The notes: generated by a model not told the origin, from the letters alone. 7,454 bases of DNA from Bacillota bacterium (GCA_020059765.1 JAGVBM010000376.1:1-7454); one strand, 5' to 3'; positions 1 through 5,448 are shown, counted from the stretch's first letter. Numbers and translations: made by a program.

Positions 1-255
1 CTGCAGTTCGACCTGATCGTTTTCAATCAGTCCGGTACGAATTTTGGGCCCTTTGATATCCAGCATAATGGCGACCATCTTGCCGACGGCCGCTGACGCT
101 TCCCGGATGTGGCGAATCCGCTTGGCATGTTCCTCATACGTCCCGTGGGAAAAATTCAATCGTGCCACGTTCAAACCTTTTTCAATCAGCTCTTTCAGCA
201 GTTCCACCGATTCACTTGCCGGACCAATGGTTGAAACAATCTTTGTGCGTCTCAT
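1..255 (-). CDS. pyk: Pyruvate kinase, N-terminal 85 residues (3' end outside the window)
   Basis: Pyruvate kinase transfers phosphate from PEP to ADP, giving pyruvate and ATP in the cytoplasmic last step of glycolysis. Only the start of the (beta/alpha)8 A domain is present, and the frame stays open at base 1. Visible landmarks are the opening MRRTKIVSTIGPAS, the LNVARLNFSHG strand (residues 28-38) with substrate-binding Arg32 and the cation ligands Asn34 and Ser36, and the LDIKGPKIRTG loop (65-75) with Asp66. In most Bacillus enzymes this loop reads LDTKGPEIRT; here Thr67 is Ile and Glu71 is Lys, the pattern known from K+-independent enzymes (see findings). Start: ATG at 255, with a GGGAGGT ribosome-binding site at 261-267 and a 5-nt gap. 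The pfkA stop lies only 23 nt upstream and no promoter is visible between them, so pfkA-pyk is read as one operon. Identity is secure; the C-terminal regulatory domains cannot be judged. Confidence 0.97.
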   Translation of the reverse strand, partial: MRRTKIVSTIGPASESVELLKELIEKGLNVARLNFSHGTYEEHAKRIRHIREASAAVGKMVAIMLDIKGPKIRTGLIENDQVELQ

Positions 256-278
256 ACAGAACCTCCCAATCTCTTTCG

Positions 279-1238
279 CTAGATAGACAGGATTGAAGCC
301 AGTCCGTACAGGGACATGTCTGGCTTTCGCTGACTGTTCAGCACCCGGTCAATATCGTTGGCCTGCAGCACGCCGCCTTTGATGCCAACTGCTTTTCCGC
401 CTTCACCCTTCATCAGCAGGTCAACCGCCATGAACCCCATCCTGGACGCAAGTGTGCGGTCAAAGGCGCTTGGCGATCCGCCCCGCTGGATGTGTCCCAA
501 TACCGTGACCCGCGTCTCCCAACCGGTCTTTTCCCTGATCTGTTCCCCGATCTCGAATCCCTTGCCGACCCCTTCCGCCACAAGGATAATCGAGTGTTTC
601 TTGCCTCGTGCCGCACCCCGCTGCAGCTTCTCCACCAATTGATCCATATCATATTTCTCTTCCGGAATCAAAATCGACTCGGCACCGCCCGCAAGTCCCG
701 CCCATAAGGCGATATCCCCCGCATTGCGTCCCATCACTTCAATCACGTAAGTGCGCTCGTGGGATGTGGCCGTGTCGCGAATCCGGTCAATCGCATCGAT
801 CACGGTGTTGATCGCCGTATCAAAGCCGATCGTAAAATCGGTGCAAGGGATGTCGTTGTCAATCGTCCCGGGCAGTCCGATCGTCGGAATTCCTTTCTGC
901 GCCAACAGATTGGCGCCCCGATAGGAACCGTCTCCCCCGATCACGACCATCCCTTCAATGCCCAATTCGTGGATGTTTGCAACCGCCGTTTCCTGTCCGA
1001 TTTCCGTTTTGAACTCCTCGCTTCGCGCCGTATAAAGAATCGTTCCGCCGCGATGTATGATATCGGCGACCGATCCCAGATCCATCTTTCGAGCATCACC
1101 GGCGATCAAACCCGCGTAACCTCGTTTGATGCCCACGACTTCAATTCCATTATAGATAGCGCTGCGCACAACGGCACGAATCGCTGCGTTCATTCCCGGA
1201 GAATCGCCGCCGCTTGTCAAAATGCCGATTGTCTTCAT
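279..1238 (-). CDS. pfkA: ATP-dependent 6-phosphofructokinase
   Basis: Phosphorylates fructose 6-phosphate to fructose 1,6-bisphosphate, the committed step of glycolysis, as a cytoplasmic homotetramer. The 319 residues match the length of the well-studied Geobacillus stearothermophilus enzyme, and residue numbers coincide with it. The N-terminal ATP loop is GGDSPGMN (10-17). GGDGS (101-105) supplies the Mg-binding Asp103. GTIDND (124-129) holds catalytic Asp127. Arg162, Arg171, Glu222, His249 and Arg252 fit the sugar-phosphate site. Gly104 and Gly124 mark ATP rather than pyrophosphate as donor. The effector site (ADP/GDP activation, PEP inhibition) looks intact: Arg21, Arg25, Arg154, Glu187, Arg211 and Lys213. 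Start: ATG at 1238 with GAGGAGGA at 1246-1253, a 7-nt gap. It ends in TAG, 23 nt before pyk. It is separated from accA by 178 nt containing a terminator, so it probably has its own promoter, which I could not place with confidence. Confidence 0.98.
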   Translation of the reverse strand: MKTIGILTSGGDSPGMNAAIRAVVRSAIYNGIEVVGIKRGYAGLIAGDARKMDLGSVADIIHRGGTILYTARSEEFKTEIGQETAVANIHELGIEGMVVIGGDGSYRGANLLAQKGIPTIGLPGTIDNDIPCTDFTIGFDTAINTVIDAIDRIRDTATSHERTYVIEVMGRNAGDIALWAGLAGGAESILIPEEKYDMDQLVEKLQRGAARGKKHSIILVAEGVGKGFEIGEQIREKTGWETRVTVLGHIQRGGSPSAFDRTLASRMGFMAVDLLMKGEGGKAVGIKGGVLQANDIDRVLNSQRKPDMSLYGLASILSI

Positions 1239-1300
1239 GAACCAGTCCTCCTCAACCTATTGTACCCGAATCAATGACCGTCAGTCGTTAGTCGATAATC

Positions 1301-1325
1301 GTCCCACAGGGACAAAAAACGTCCC
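1301..1325 (-). repeat. Three-element GGGAC/GTCCC hairpin cluster upstream of pfkA
   Basis: On the minus strand the elements GGGAC (1325-1321), GTCCC (1313-1309) and GGGAC (1305-1301) follow one another. The central GTCCC can pair with either neighbour, giving a stem with a 7-nt loop (GTTTTTT) or a stem with a 3-nt loop (TGT). The two structures exclude each other. The cluster lies between the accA terminator and the pfkA ribosome-binding site. It could be a DNA operator, a leader RNA switch or chance. The rest of the 178-nt gap shows nothing else convincing. Confidence 0.4.
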
Positions 1326-1330
1326 TTTAG

Positions 1331-1368
1331 AATAATAAAAAGGAGGTGCTCCATTCGAGCACACTCCT
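1331..1368 (-). terminator. Intrinsic (Rho-independent) terminator after accA
   Basis: Reading the minus strand, AGGAG-T-GTGCTC (1368-1357), loop GAATG (1356-1352) and GAGCACCTCCT (1351-1341) form an 11-bp stem with one bulged T. It is followed at once by TTTTATTATT (1340-1331). The stem begins 48 nt after the accA stop codon. There is no T-run on the plus-strand side, so it acts in one direction. It separates the acc unit from pfkA-pyk. Confidence 0.9.
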
Positions 1369-1416
1369 ATTGTAACGTACACCGGCTTTCCGGTACAGTA
1401 TCTCTTGCAACAAATT

Positions 1417-2400
1417 TCAAGCGTTATGCTTCAGAGGTTCGTTTGAGACTTCCTGGTACCTTCCGATTGCCTTAAACTTTTGATATCGGCTTTCCAGCAG
1501 CTCGTCGGTTGATTGCAACAGGAGCTCCCGCACTGCGGATACAAGCTGTTCCTGCACCCGCTTGACCGTCGCTGTCGGGTCTTTGTGAGCTCCGCCCATC
1601 GGTTCTTCGACAATTCCGTCGGCAATTCCGAAGGCATACAAATCTTGGGCGGTTATTTTCATGGTTTCCGCCGCCCGCTGCGCCTGCGCTGCATCTTTCC
1701 ACAGCAAAGCGGCAGCCCCCTCCGGTGAAATCACCGAATACACGGCATGTTCCAACATGTAGATGCGGTCCCCCACGCCAAGGGCCAAGGCGCCACCCGA
1801 CCCGCCTTCTCCTGTCACAATGCAGATCACGGGAGTTTCCAATCCGGCCATTTCCAGCAGGTTGCGGGCAATCGCTTCGCTTTGTCCCCGCTCTTCTGCC
1901 GCCATGCCCGGGTATGCGCCGGGAGTATCGATGAAACAAATCACGGGACGGCCAAACTTCTCCGCTTGTTTCATGAGACGCAACGCTTTGCGGTATCCTT
2001 CCGGTTCCGGCATGCCAAACCGGCGGAAGATGTTTTCTTTCGTGTCGCGGCCTTTTTGGTGCCCGACCACCGTTACCGGAATTCCGTCCAATTTGGCGAT
2101 TCCGCCGACCAGCGCCGGGTCGTCGCCAAAAGTTCGGTCCCCGTGCAGTTCGATAAAATCCGTAAAGATTCCCCGTATGTAATCGAGGGTAGTGGGACGC
2201 TCCGCATGGCGGGCGATTTGCACCTTGTTCCAAGGCGTCAATTCGCCGTATATCGATTGTTCAAGCTCAATCGCTTTCTGTTCCAACTTGACGATTTCAT
2301 CAGTGAAATCGATTCCTTTTTCTTCCGTAAATTTGCGAAGTTCTTCAATTTTGGCGCGCAGTTCCGTCAATGGCTTTTCAAAGTGCAGATCGGCTGCCAT
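1417..2400 (-). CDS. accA: Acetyl-CoA carboxylase, carboxyltransferase subunit alpha
   Basis: With AccD it forms the alpha2beta2 carboxyltransferase that moves the carboxyl group from carboxybiotin on BCCP to acetyl-CoA, giving malonyl-CoA for fatty-acid synthesis in the cytoplasm. An N-terminal helical segment (about 1-60, MAADLHFEKPLTEL then charged helices) precedes the crotonase-fold domain. Landmarks are HGDRTFGDDPALVGG (86-100), HQKGRDTKENI (114-124), the DTPGAYPG turn (158-165) and the oxyanion-hole glycines GEGGSGG (197-203). The 327 residues are normal for bacterial AccA. An ATG in the same frame at 2418 would add six residues, but it would place the strong ribosome-binding site inside the gene; the start at 2400 gives the family N-terminus. 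The gene overlaps the end of accD by 23 bp, so translational coupling and equal subunit production are likely. A terminator follows 48 nt after the TGA stop. Confidence 0.97.
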   Translation of the reverse strand: MAADLHFEKPLTELRAKIEELRKFTEEKGIDFTDEIVKLEQKAIELEQSIYGELTPWNKVQIARHAERPTTLDYIRGIFTDFIELHGDRTFGDDPALVGGIAKLDGIPVTVVGHQKGRDTKENIFRRFGMPEPEGYRKALRLMKQAEKFGRPVICFIDTPGAYPGMAAEERGQSEAIARNLLEMAGLETPVICIVTGEGGSGGALALGVGDRIYMLEHAVYSVISPEGAAALLWKDAAQAQRAAETMKITAQDLYAFGIADGIVEEPMGGAHKDPTATVKRVQEQLVSAVRELLLQSTDELLESRYQKFKAIGRYQEVSNEPLKHNA

Positions 2401-3262
2401 GACGAACACCTCCCGCATGCATATCCAGAACTTTGCTCAGCGTCTGTTTCATTTCTTTACGGTGCACCACCAAGTCGATCATCCCGTGTTTCAACAGGAA
2501 TTCCGCCGTTTGAAAATCGTCCGGCAGCTTTTGCCGGATCGTTTGTTCAATGACCCGTCTTCCCGCAAAACCGATCAGCGCCCCCGGTTCCGCTATGTTG
2601 ATGTCGCCCAGACTGGCGAAGGACGCACTCACCCCTCCCGTGGTCGGGTGGGTTAAAACAGAGATGTACGGAAGTTTGGCTTGGCTTAAACGGTTCAAAG
2701 CGGCACTTGTTTTCGCCATCTGCATCAGGGAGAATACTCCTTCCTGCATACGCGCTCCGCCCGAGGCGGAAAACAGGATGACCGGATATCGCCGTTCAAT
2801 GGCCCGTTCGATCGCACGGGTAATTTTTTCCCCGACGACAGACCCCATAGATCCCATAATAAAACGGGAATCCATAACACCGACTACAACCGGATGGCCG
2901 CCAATCGCACCCTCCCCGGTCACAACGGCTTCCATTAACCCGGTTGCCGTCCGGACCTGTTCGATCTTGGCCGGATAACCGTCAAAACGCAAGGGATCAA
3001 CAGATGTCAAGCCTTGATCGTACTCGGTAAAATTGCCTTCATCGAGTGTGGACGCAAGCCGTTCCGGAGCATTCATCGGAAAATGATAGCCGCAACGCGG
3101 ACATGTTTGCAAATGTTTCTCTATCTCACGACTGATCAGCAGTTCGGAACATTTCTTGCATTTCGTCATGATTCCTTCCGGAATGTTGTCTCTCCGTTCT
3201 GCCAATTCCTGCGTAGTTAGAGTCGCATATTTACGCTTTTTGTGGAACAGATCTTTCAGCAC
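2378..3262 (-). CDS. accD: Acetyl-CoA carboxylase, carboxyltransferase subunit beta
   Basis: Partner of AccA in the carboxyltransferase that makes malonyl-CoA. The 294-residue protein opens with the family N-terminus MLKDLF and a Lys-rich stretch. A four-cysteine zinc ribbon follows: Cys35-x2-Cys38 and Cys54-x2-Cys57, with the GYHF sequence after it. The crotonase-fold domain holds the GLMEAVVTGEG strand (108-118), SASGGARMQEG (165-175) and the glycine-rich PTTGGVSAS (206-214) that builds the oxyanion and CoA-binding region. All four zinc ligands are present. The start codon is GTG at 3262. An AGGGGTGA-like site stands about 5 nt before it, and I see no ATG or GTG just upstream in frame, so GTG is the natural choice. 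The gene begins 14 nt after the 65-aa gene ends and overlaps accA by 23 bp, giving an orf65-accD-accA transcription unit. In some other bacteria AccD binds its own mRNA through the zinc ribbon; nothing here tests that. Confidence 0.96.
   Translation of the reverse strand: MLKDLFHKKRKYATLTTQELAERRDNIPEGIMTKCKKCSELLISREIEKHLQTCPRCGYHFPMNAPERLASTLDEGNFTEYDQGLTSVDPLRFDGYPAKIEQVRTATGLMEAVVTGEGAIGGHPVVVGVMDSRFIMGSMGSVVGEKITRAIERAIERRYPVILFSASGGARMQEGVFSLMQMAKTSAALNRLSQAKLPYISVLTHPTTGGVSASFASLGDINIAEPGALIGFAGRRVIEQTIRQKLPDDFQTAEFLLKHGMIDLVVHRKEMKQTLSKVLDMHAGGVRHGSRSAL
2407..2414 (-). promoter_or_regulatory. Ribosome-binding site that fixes the accA start
   Basis: GGGAGGTG on the minus strand lies 6 nt before the ATG at 2400 and inside the coding sequence of accD. 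It rules out the upstream in-frame ATG at 2418, because that codon precedes the site. Confidence 0.88.
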
Positions 3263-3276
3263 TTTTTCACCCCTGC

Positions 3277-3474
3277 TTACCGATGAGTCGAATGGAGGAT
3301 ATCCTTCAAAACCTCTTGCACTTCATCCAGTTCCGATTCAGGGACCAGGATTTCAAACTGCTGTTTGGTGATGTTGGTTTGTCGGAGTTTCACCAGAAAC
3401 CCTTCCATTGTAAGTTTCTGCTTGATTGTATCGGCCGTTTTTTCTCCGGATGCGATATAAATTACTGTCCACAT
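3277..3474 (-). CDS. Small conserved protein of unknown function in front of accD (DUF2007-like fold suspected)
   Basis: A 65-residue soluble protein with no signal peptide, membrane segment or cysteine. I do not know its function. The likely layout is strand (WTVIYIAS, 2-9), helix (KTADTIKQKLTMEG, 12-25), strand (FLVKLRQ), strand (QFEILVPES, about 39-47) and helix (LDEVQEVLKDIL, 49-60). This beta-alpha-beta-beta-alpha pattern with an ILVPE strand resembles DUF2007-type 'putative signal-transducing' domains. I recall near-identical short proteins at this locus in Paenibacillus-like genomes carrying the label 'glutamate decarboxylase'. That label cannot be right for 65 residues without a PLP-binding domain. 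Start: ATG at 3474 with a weak AGGGGGAA site at 3484-3491. It is the first gene after a good promoter and ends 14 nt before accD, so it is co-transcribed with the carboxyltransferase genes. A role near acetyl-CoA carboxylase is inference from position alone. Confidence 0.85.
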   Translation of the reverse strand: MWTVIYIASGEKTADTIKQKLTMEGFLVKLRQTNITKQQFEILVPESELDEVQEVLKDILHSTHR

Positions 3475-3498
3475 AACAAGCAGTTCCCCCTACATTTA

Positions 3499-3535
3499 GA
3501 CAAAACTGACCTCATCATACCACAGCGATTTTGTC
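3499..3535. repeat. Inverted repeat GACAAAA/TTTTGTC around the orf65-accDA promoter
   Basis: GACAAAA at 3499-3505 and TTTTGTC at 3529-3535 are perfect 7-bp inverted arms. Their centres are 30 bp apart, about three helical turns. One arm falls in the promoter spacer and the other at roughly +3 to +9, so the pair brackets the -10 box. A second overlapping pair, CTGAC (3506-3510) and GTCAG (3533-3537), uses the same flanks. This is a candidate operator, but a chance repeat in A/T-rich spacer cannot be excluded. Confidence 0.45.
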
Positions 3536-3543
3536 AGAAGCAA
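3514..3543 (-). promoter_or_regulatory. Extended -10 promoter of orf65-accD-accA
   Basis: On the minus strand a -10 box TATGAT (3519-3514) is preceded by TGG, giving the extended -10 form TGnTATGAT. A weak -35 box TTGCTT (3543-3538) lies 18 bp upstream. Transcription would start near 3507, about 33 nt before the ATG at 3474, leaving room for the ribosome-binding site. It is the only good promoter in the 98-nt gap after the malic-enzyme gene. Confidence 0.7.
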
Positions 3544-3549
3544 GGAAAC

Positions 3550-3562
3550 GGATACCCTATCC
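3550..3562 (-). terminator. Possible weak terminator after the malic-enzyme gene
   Basis: Minus-strand GGATA-GGG-TATCC makes a 5-bp stem with a 3-nt loop just after the ytsJ stop codon. The sequence after it (GTTTCCTTGCTTC) is only mildly T-rich. At best it is a leaky terminator, so some read-through into the acc unit is likely. Confidence 0.25.
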
Positions 3563-3572
3563 TCTCCGGTAT

Positions 3573-4802
3573 TTACTTAATGCCCGACAGTTTCATGGTT
3601 GTACTCGCCACTTCGGACGGATCGACCTTCAGTCGGGCAACTCCGGATTCCATCGCCGCTTTCGCCACAGCAGCGGCCACATTCGGCGCAACACGCGGGT
3701 CAAAGGCTCGAGGAATCACATAGTCCGGACTCAATTCATCTTCGCCAATCAGTTTTGCAATCGCATGGGCAGCCGCTATCTTCATATCCTCATTGATGCC
3801 CGTTGCCCGCACGTCCAAAGCGCCGCGGAAGATTCCCGGGAAAGCGAGCACGTTGTTCACCTGATTCGGATAATCGGATCGTCCGGTGCCAACCACTTTC
3901 GCACCCGCTGCAATCGCATCTGCGGGCAGGATTTCCGGATCCGGATTGGCCATCGCAAAGATAATCGGATCCCGGTTCATCGAACGCACCATTTCCGGCG
4001 TCACCGCACCGCCCGCCGATACGCCGACAAACACGTCGGCGCCGACCATCACTTCTTCGAGAGAACCGGAAACTTTATCAAGATTGGTGTTTTTGGCAAT
4101 CATTTCCTTGATCGGATTCATGCCTTCCGTACGGCCGTCGTAAATAGCGCCTTTGGTGTCGCACATGATCACGTTGCGGACACCCATGGACAACAAAAGC
4201 TTAATAATTGCGATTCCCGCCGCACCGGCTCCGTTTGCCACCACTTTAATTTCGTTCATGTTTTTGCCGACTACTTTCAATGCGTTGATCAGACCCGCCA
4301 GCGTCACGATGGCGGTGCCATGCTGATCATCGTGAAACACCGGGATGTTCATTTCCCGCTTCAAACGTTCTTCGATCGCGAAACACGCAGGCGCTGCGAT
4401 GTCTTCCAGATTGATGCCGCCAAAAGTCGGCTCCAAGAGTTTGACGGTTTCGACGATCCGGTCCACATCCGTCGTATTCAAACAGAGGGGAATCGCGTCG
4501 ACTCCTGCAAATTGTTTGAACAAGACCGCTTTTCCTTCCATGACAGGCATCGCCGCTTCCGGCCCAATGTTGCCGAGCCCGAGAACCGCCGTTCCGTCGC
4601 TGACAACGGCGACCAGATTGCCCTTGCTTGTATACTCGTACACTTTGTCTTTTTGTTGGTGAATTTCCTTGCACGGTTCCGCCACTCCGGGTGAATATGC
4701 CAAGCTCAGATCATGGGCGTTTTGCACTTCCACCTTCGATACGATGCTAAGCTTGCCTTGGTGAGCTCGATGCAGCTCCAATGCGTCTTCCCGTAATGCC
4801 AT
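3573..4802 (-). CDS. ytsJ: Malic enzyme, YtsJ type (NAD(P)-dependent oxidative decarboxylation of malate)
   Basis: Converts L-malate to pyruvate and CO2 with reduction of NAD(P)+, in the cytoplasm. The 409-residue length and the opening MALREDALELHRAHQGKL match Bacillus YtsJ, which favours NADP. Domain order: an N-terminal malic domain with SPGVAEPC and catalytic Tyr36, the MEGKAVLFKQFAG segment with catalytic Lys91, and metal ligands in NLEDI (Glu133, Asp134) and HDDQHGT (Asp158/Asp159). A Rossmann domain follows with the dinucleotide loop GAGAAG (191-196), then TGRSDYPNQVNN (306-317). Asp215 after the second strand could accept NAD ribose, so cofactor choice stays open. There is no phosphotransacetylase-like tail as in E. 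coli MaeB. In-frame ATGs at 4850, 4820 and 4814 lie upstream, but only the start at 4802 gives the family N-terminus. It has its own promoter in the 123-nt gap after pgpA, and the next gene follows after 98 nt. Confidence 0.95.
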   Translation of the reverse strand: MALREDALELHRAHQGKLSIVSKVEVQNAHDLSLAYSPGVAEPCKEIHQQKDKVYEYTSKGNLVAVVSDGTAVLGLGNIGPEAAMPVMEGKAVLFKQFAGVDAIPLCLNTTDVDRIVETVKLLEPTFGGINLEDIAAPACFAIEERLKREMNIPVFHDDQHGTAIVTLAGLINALKVVGKNMNEIKVVANGAGAAGIAIIKLLLSMGVRNVIMCDTKGAIYDGRTEGMNPIKEMIAKNTNLDKVSGSLEEVMVGADVFVGVSAGGAVTPEMVRSMNRDPIIFAMANPDPEILPADAIAAGAKVVGTGRSDYPNQVNNVLAFPGIFRGALDVRATGINEDMKIAAAHAIAKLIGEDELSPDYVIPRAFDPRVAPNVAAAVAKAAMESGVARLKVDPSEVASTTMKLSGIK

Positions 4803-4808
4803 TGTAAA

Positions 4809-4818
4809 CACCATCCTC
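4809..4818 (-). promoter_or_regulatory. Imperfect ribosome-binding site setting the ytsJ start
   Basis: Minus-strand GAGGATGGTG can pair with the 16S 3' end as AGGA-GGTG with one bulged T, 6 nt before the ATG at 4802. In-frame ATGs at 4820 and 4814 fall in or beside this site and have no such site of their own. Confidence 0.6.
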
Positions 4819-4875
4819 ATTGTATCTCTCTGGAACGACCAATCACCCACCGGCTAGTCTCCCGGATGTGTCCCA

Positions 4876-4884
4876 ATTATACCA
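4876..4884 (-). promoter_or_regulatory. Extended -10 promoter of ytsJ
   Basis: The minus strand reads TGG TATAAT: a perfect -10 hexamer (4881-4876) with the upstream TG of an extended -10 element. No good -35 box lies 16-18 bp upstream, which is tolerated in extended -10 promoters. The start would be near 4869, leaving a leader of about 66 nt before the ATG at 4802. Confidence 0.72.
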
Positions 4885-4898
4885 CGGAAAATCGTGGT
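4881..4898. repeat. Inverted repeat ACCACG-N6-CGTGGT abutting the ytsJ -10 box
   Basis: A perfect 6-bp inverted repeat with a 6-bp spacer occupies the spacer region of the ytsJ promoter, sharing its last base with the -10 hexamer. Placement suggests a repressor site that would block RNA polymerase. It is not the catabolite (cre) consensus, and no regulator is encoded nearby. Confidence 0.4.
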
Positions 4899-4904
4899 GT
4901 TTCT

Positions 4905-4923
4905 ACCAATTGGTCAAGACCAA
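4905..4923. repeat. Overlapping palindromes ACCAATTGGT and TTGGTC-AA-GACCAA upstream of ytsJ
   Basis: A perfect 10-bp palindrome (4905-4914) runs into a 6-bp inverted repeat with a 2-bp spacer (4910-4923), starting 2 bp from the pgpA stop codon. GACCAA occurs again at 4837-4842 on the other side of the promoter. There is no T-run, so it is not a terminator in either direction. It is possibly an upstream regulatory site; the function is unknown. Confidence 0.4.
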
Positions 4924-4925
4924 CG

Positions 4926-5387
4926 TCAGGTTCCCCGATGTGCGATTCGGGCGCTGGCAGCCGCTGCCACCCCGGCGACCAAATCGTCGAGAAACACATG
5001 AATCCCATTTTCCTTGCGATTCAAATTTGCGATAATCCCCAATTTTTTTTTGTCGAGGTATCCAAAAGAAGTCAGACCGATAGAACCGTACACGTTGGTG
5101 ATGCCCAGTGCCAGAATCTCGTCCACTCCATACAACGGTTCATCCGTTTGCATGATCGATTGCAGCGGCTCCGGCAGCAAGTTCTTCTCCGCCAACATGT
5201 CCAATGCAATTCCCGTATACAATGCATATTGCACTTCCCGTTTGCTTAGAACCCGGATCACGCTTTCCCGGCATTCTTCCTGCTGCAAATCGGGATGATA
5301 GGGCTTTTGCAGTGTATATACGATATGCACAATGTCATCTATCAATACACCGCGCCGCTCCAATAATTCGACAATCTGTTGATGCAT
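4926..5387 (-). CDS. pgpA: Phosphatidylglycerophosphatase A family protein (YutG-like)
   Basis: The family removes phosphate from phosphatidylglycerol phosphate to give phosphatidylglycerol, an essential membrane lipid. This protein has 153 residues, close to Bacillus YutG. An N-terminal helical part (1-80) includes YHPDL (30-34), VLSKREVQ (46-53) and a GIALDMLAEK helix (59-68). The conserved core follows: YGVDEILALGITNVYGSIG (86-104), GYLDKKK (109-115) and the acidic FLDD motif (132-135), leading into an Ala-rich segment AGVAAAASARIAH (138-150). No clear transmembrane helix is visible, unlike E. coli PgpA, so direct activity on lipid in this short subfamily is inferred from the family name. 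Start: ATG at 5387 with GGGAGGT at 5394-5400 and a 6-nt gap. It begins 61 nt after dnaE and is probably co-transcribed with it; no strong promoter is visible in that gap. An A9 run in the coding strand (5051-5043) is a possible slippage site. Confidence 0.87.
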   Translation of the reverse strand: MHQQIVELLERRGVLIDDIVHIVYTLQKPYHPDLQQEECRESVIRVLSKREVQYALYTGIALDMLAEKNLLPEPLQSIMQTDEPLYGVDEILALGITNVYGSIGLTSFGYLDKKKLGIIANLNRKENGIHVFLDDLVAGVAAAASARIAHRGT

Positions 5388-5448
5388 GTCAGTACCTCCC
5401 GGATCGAGATACTACCATGCTATGAAAAGACAGCTTATCGATTGCCGA

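Noticed and set aside
1259..1264. TACAAT as a -10 box for pfkA
   Set aside because: A start 7 nt downstream would fall inside the ribosome-binding site at 1246-1253, and no acceptable -35 box lies 16-18 bp upstream.
1472..2233. Second minus-strand frame of 253 codons inside accA
   Set aside because: It is an Arg/Gly-rich shadow in another frame of accA; the accA frame carries all conserved motifs.
1747..2553. Plus-strand open frame of 268 codons opposite accA and accD
   Set aside because: It is a mirror of two overlapping conserved genes, with no motif, promoter or ribosome-binding site.
3506..3535. FapR-type operator in front of the acc genes
   Set aside because: The symmetric sequence has GACAAAA/TTTTGTC arms and does not resemble the TTAGTACC-type FapR site I remember.
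3531..4694. Plus-strand open frame of 387 codons opposite ytsJ
   Set aside because: It lies antisense to a fully conserved malic enzyme, its translation is rich in His, Arg and Phe with no recognisable motif, and I see no clear ribosome-binding site. It is a shadow of codon bias.
4914..4919. TTGACC as a -35 box for the ytsJ promoter
   Set aside because: It lies about 30 bp upstream of TATAAT, too far for sigma-A. The extended -10 element explains the promoter better.
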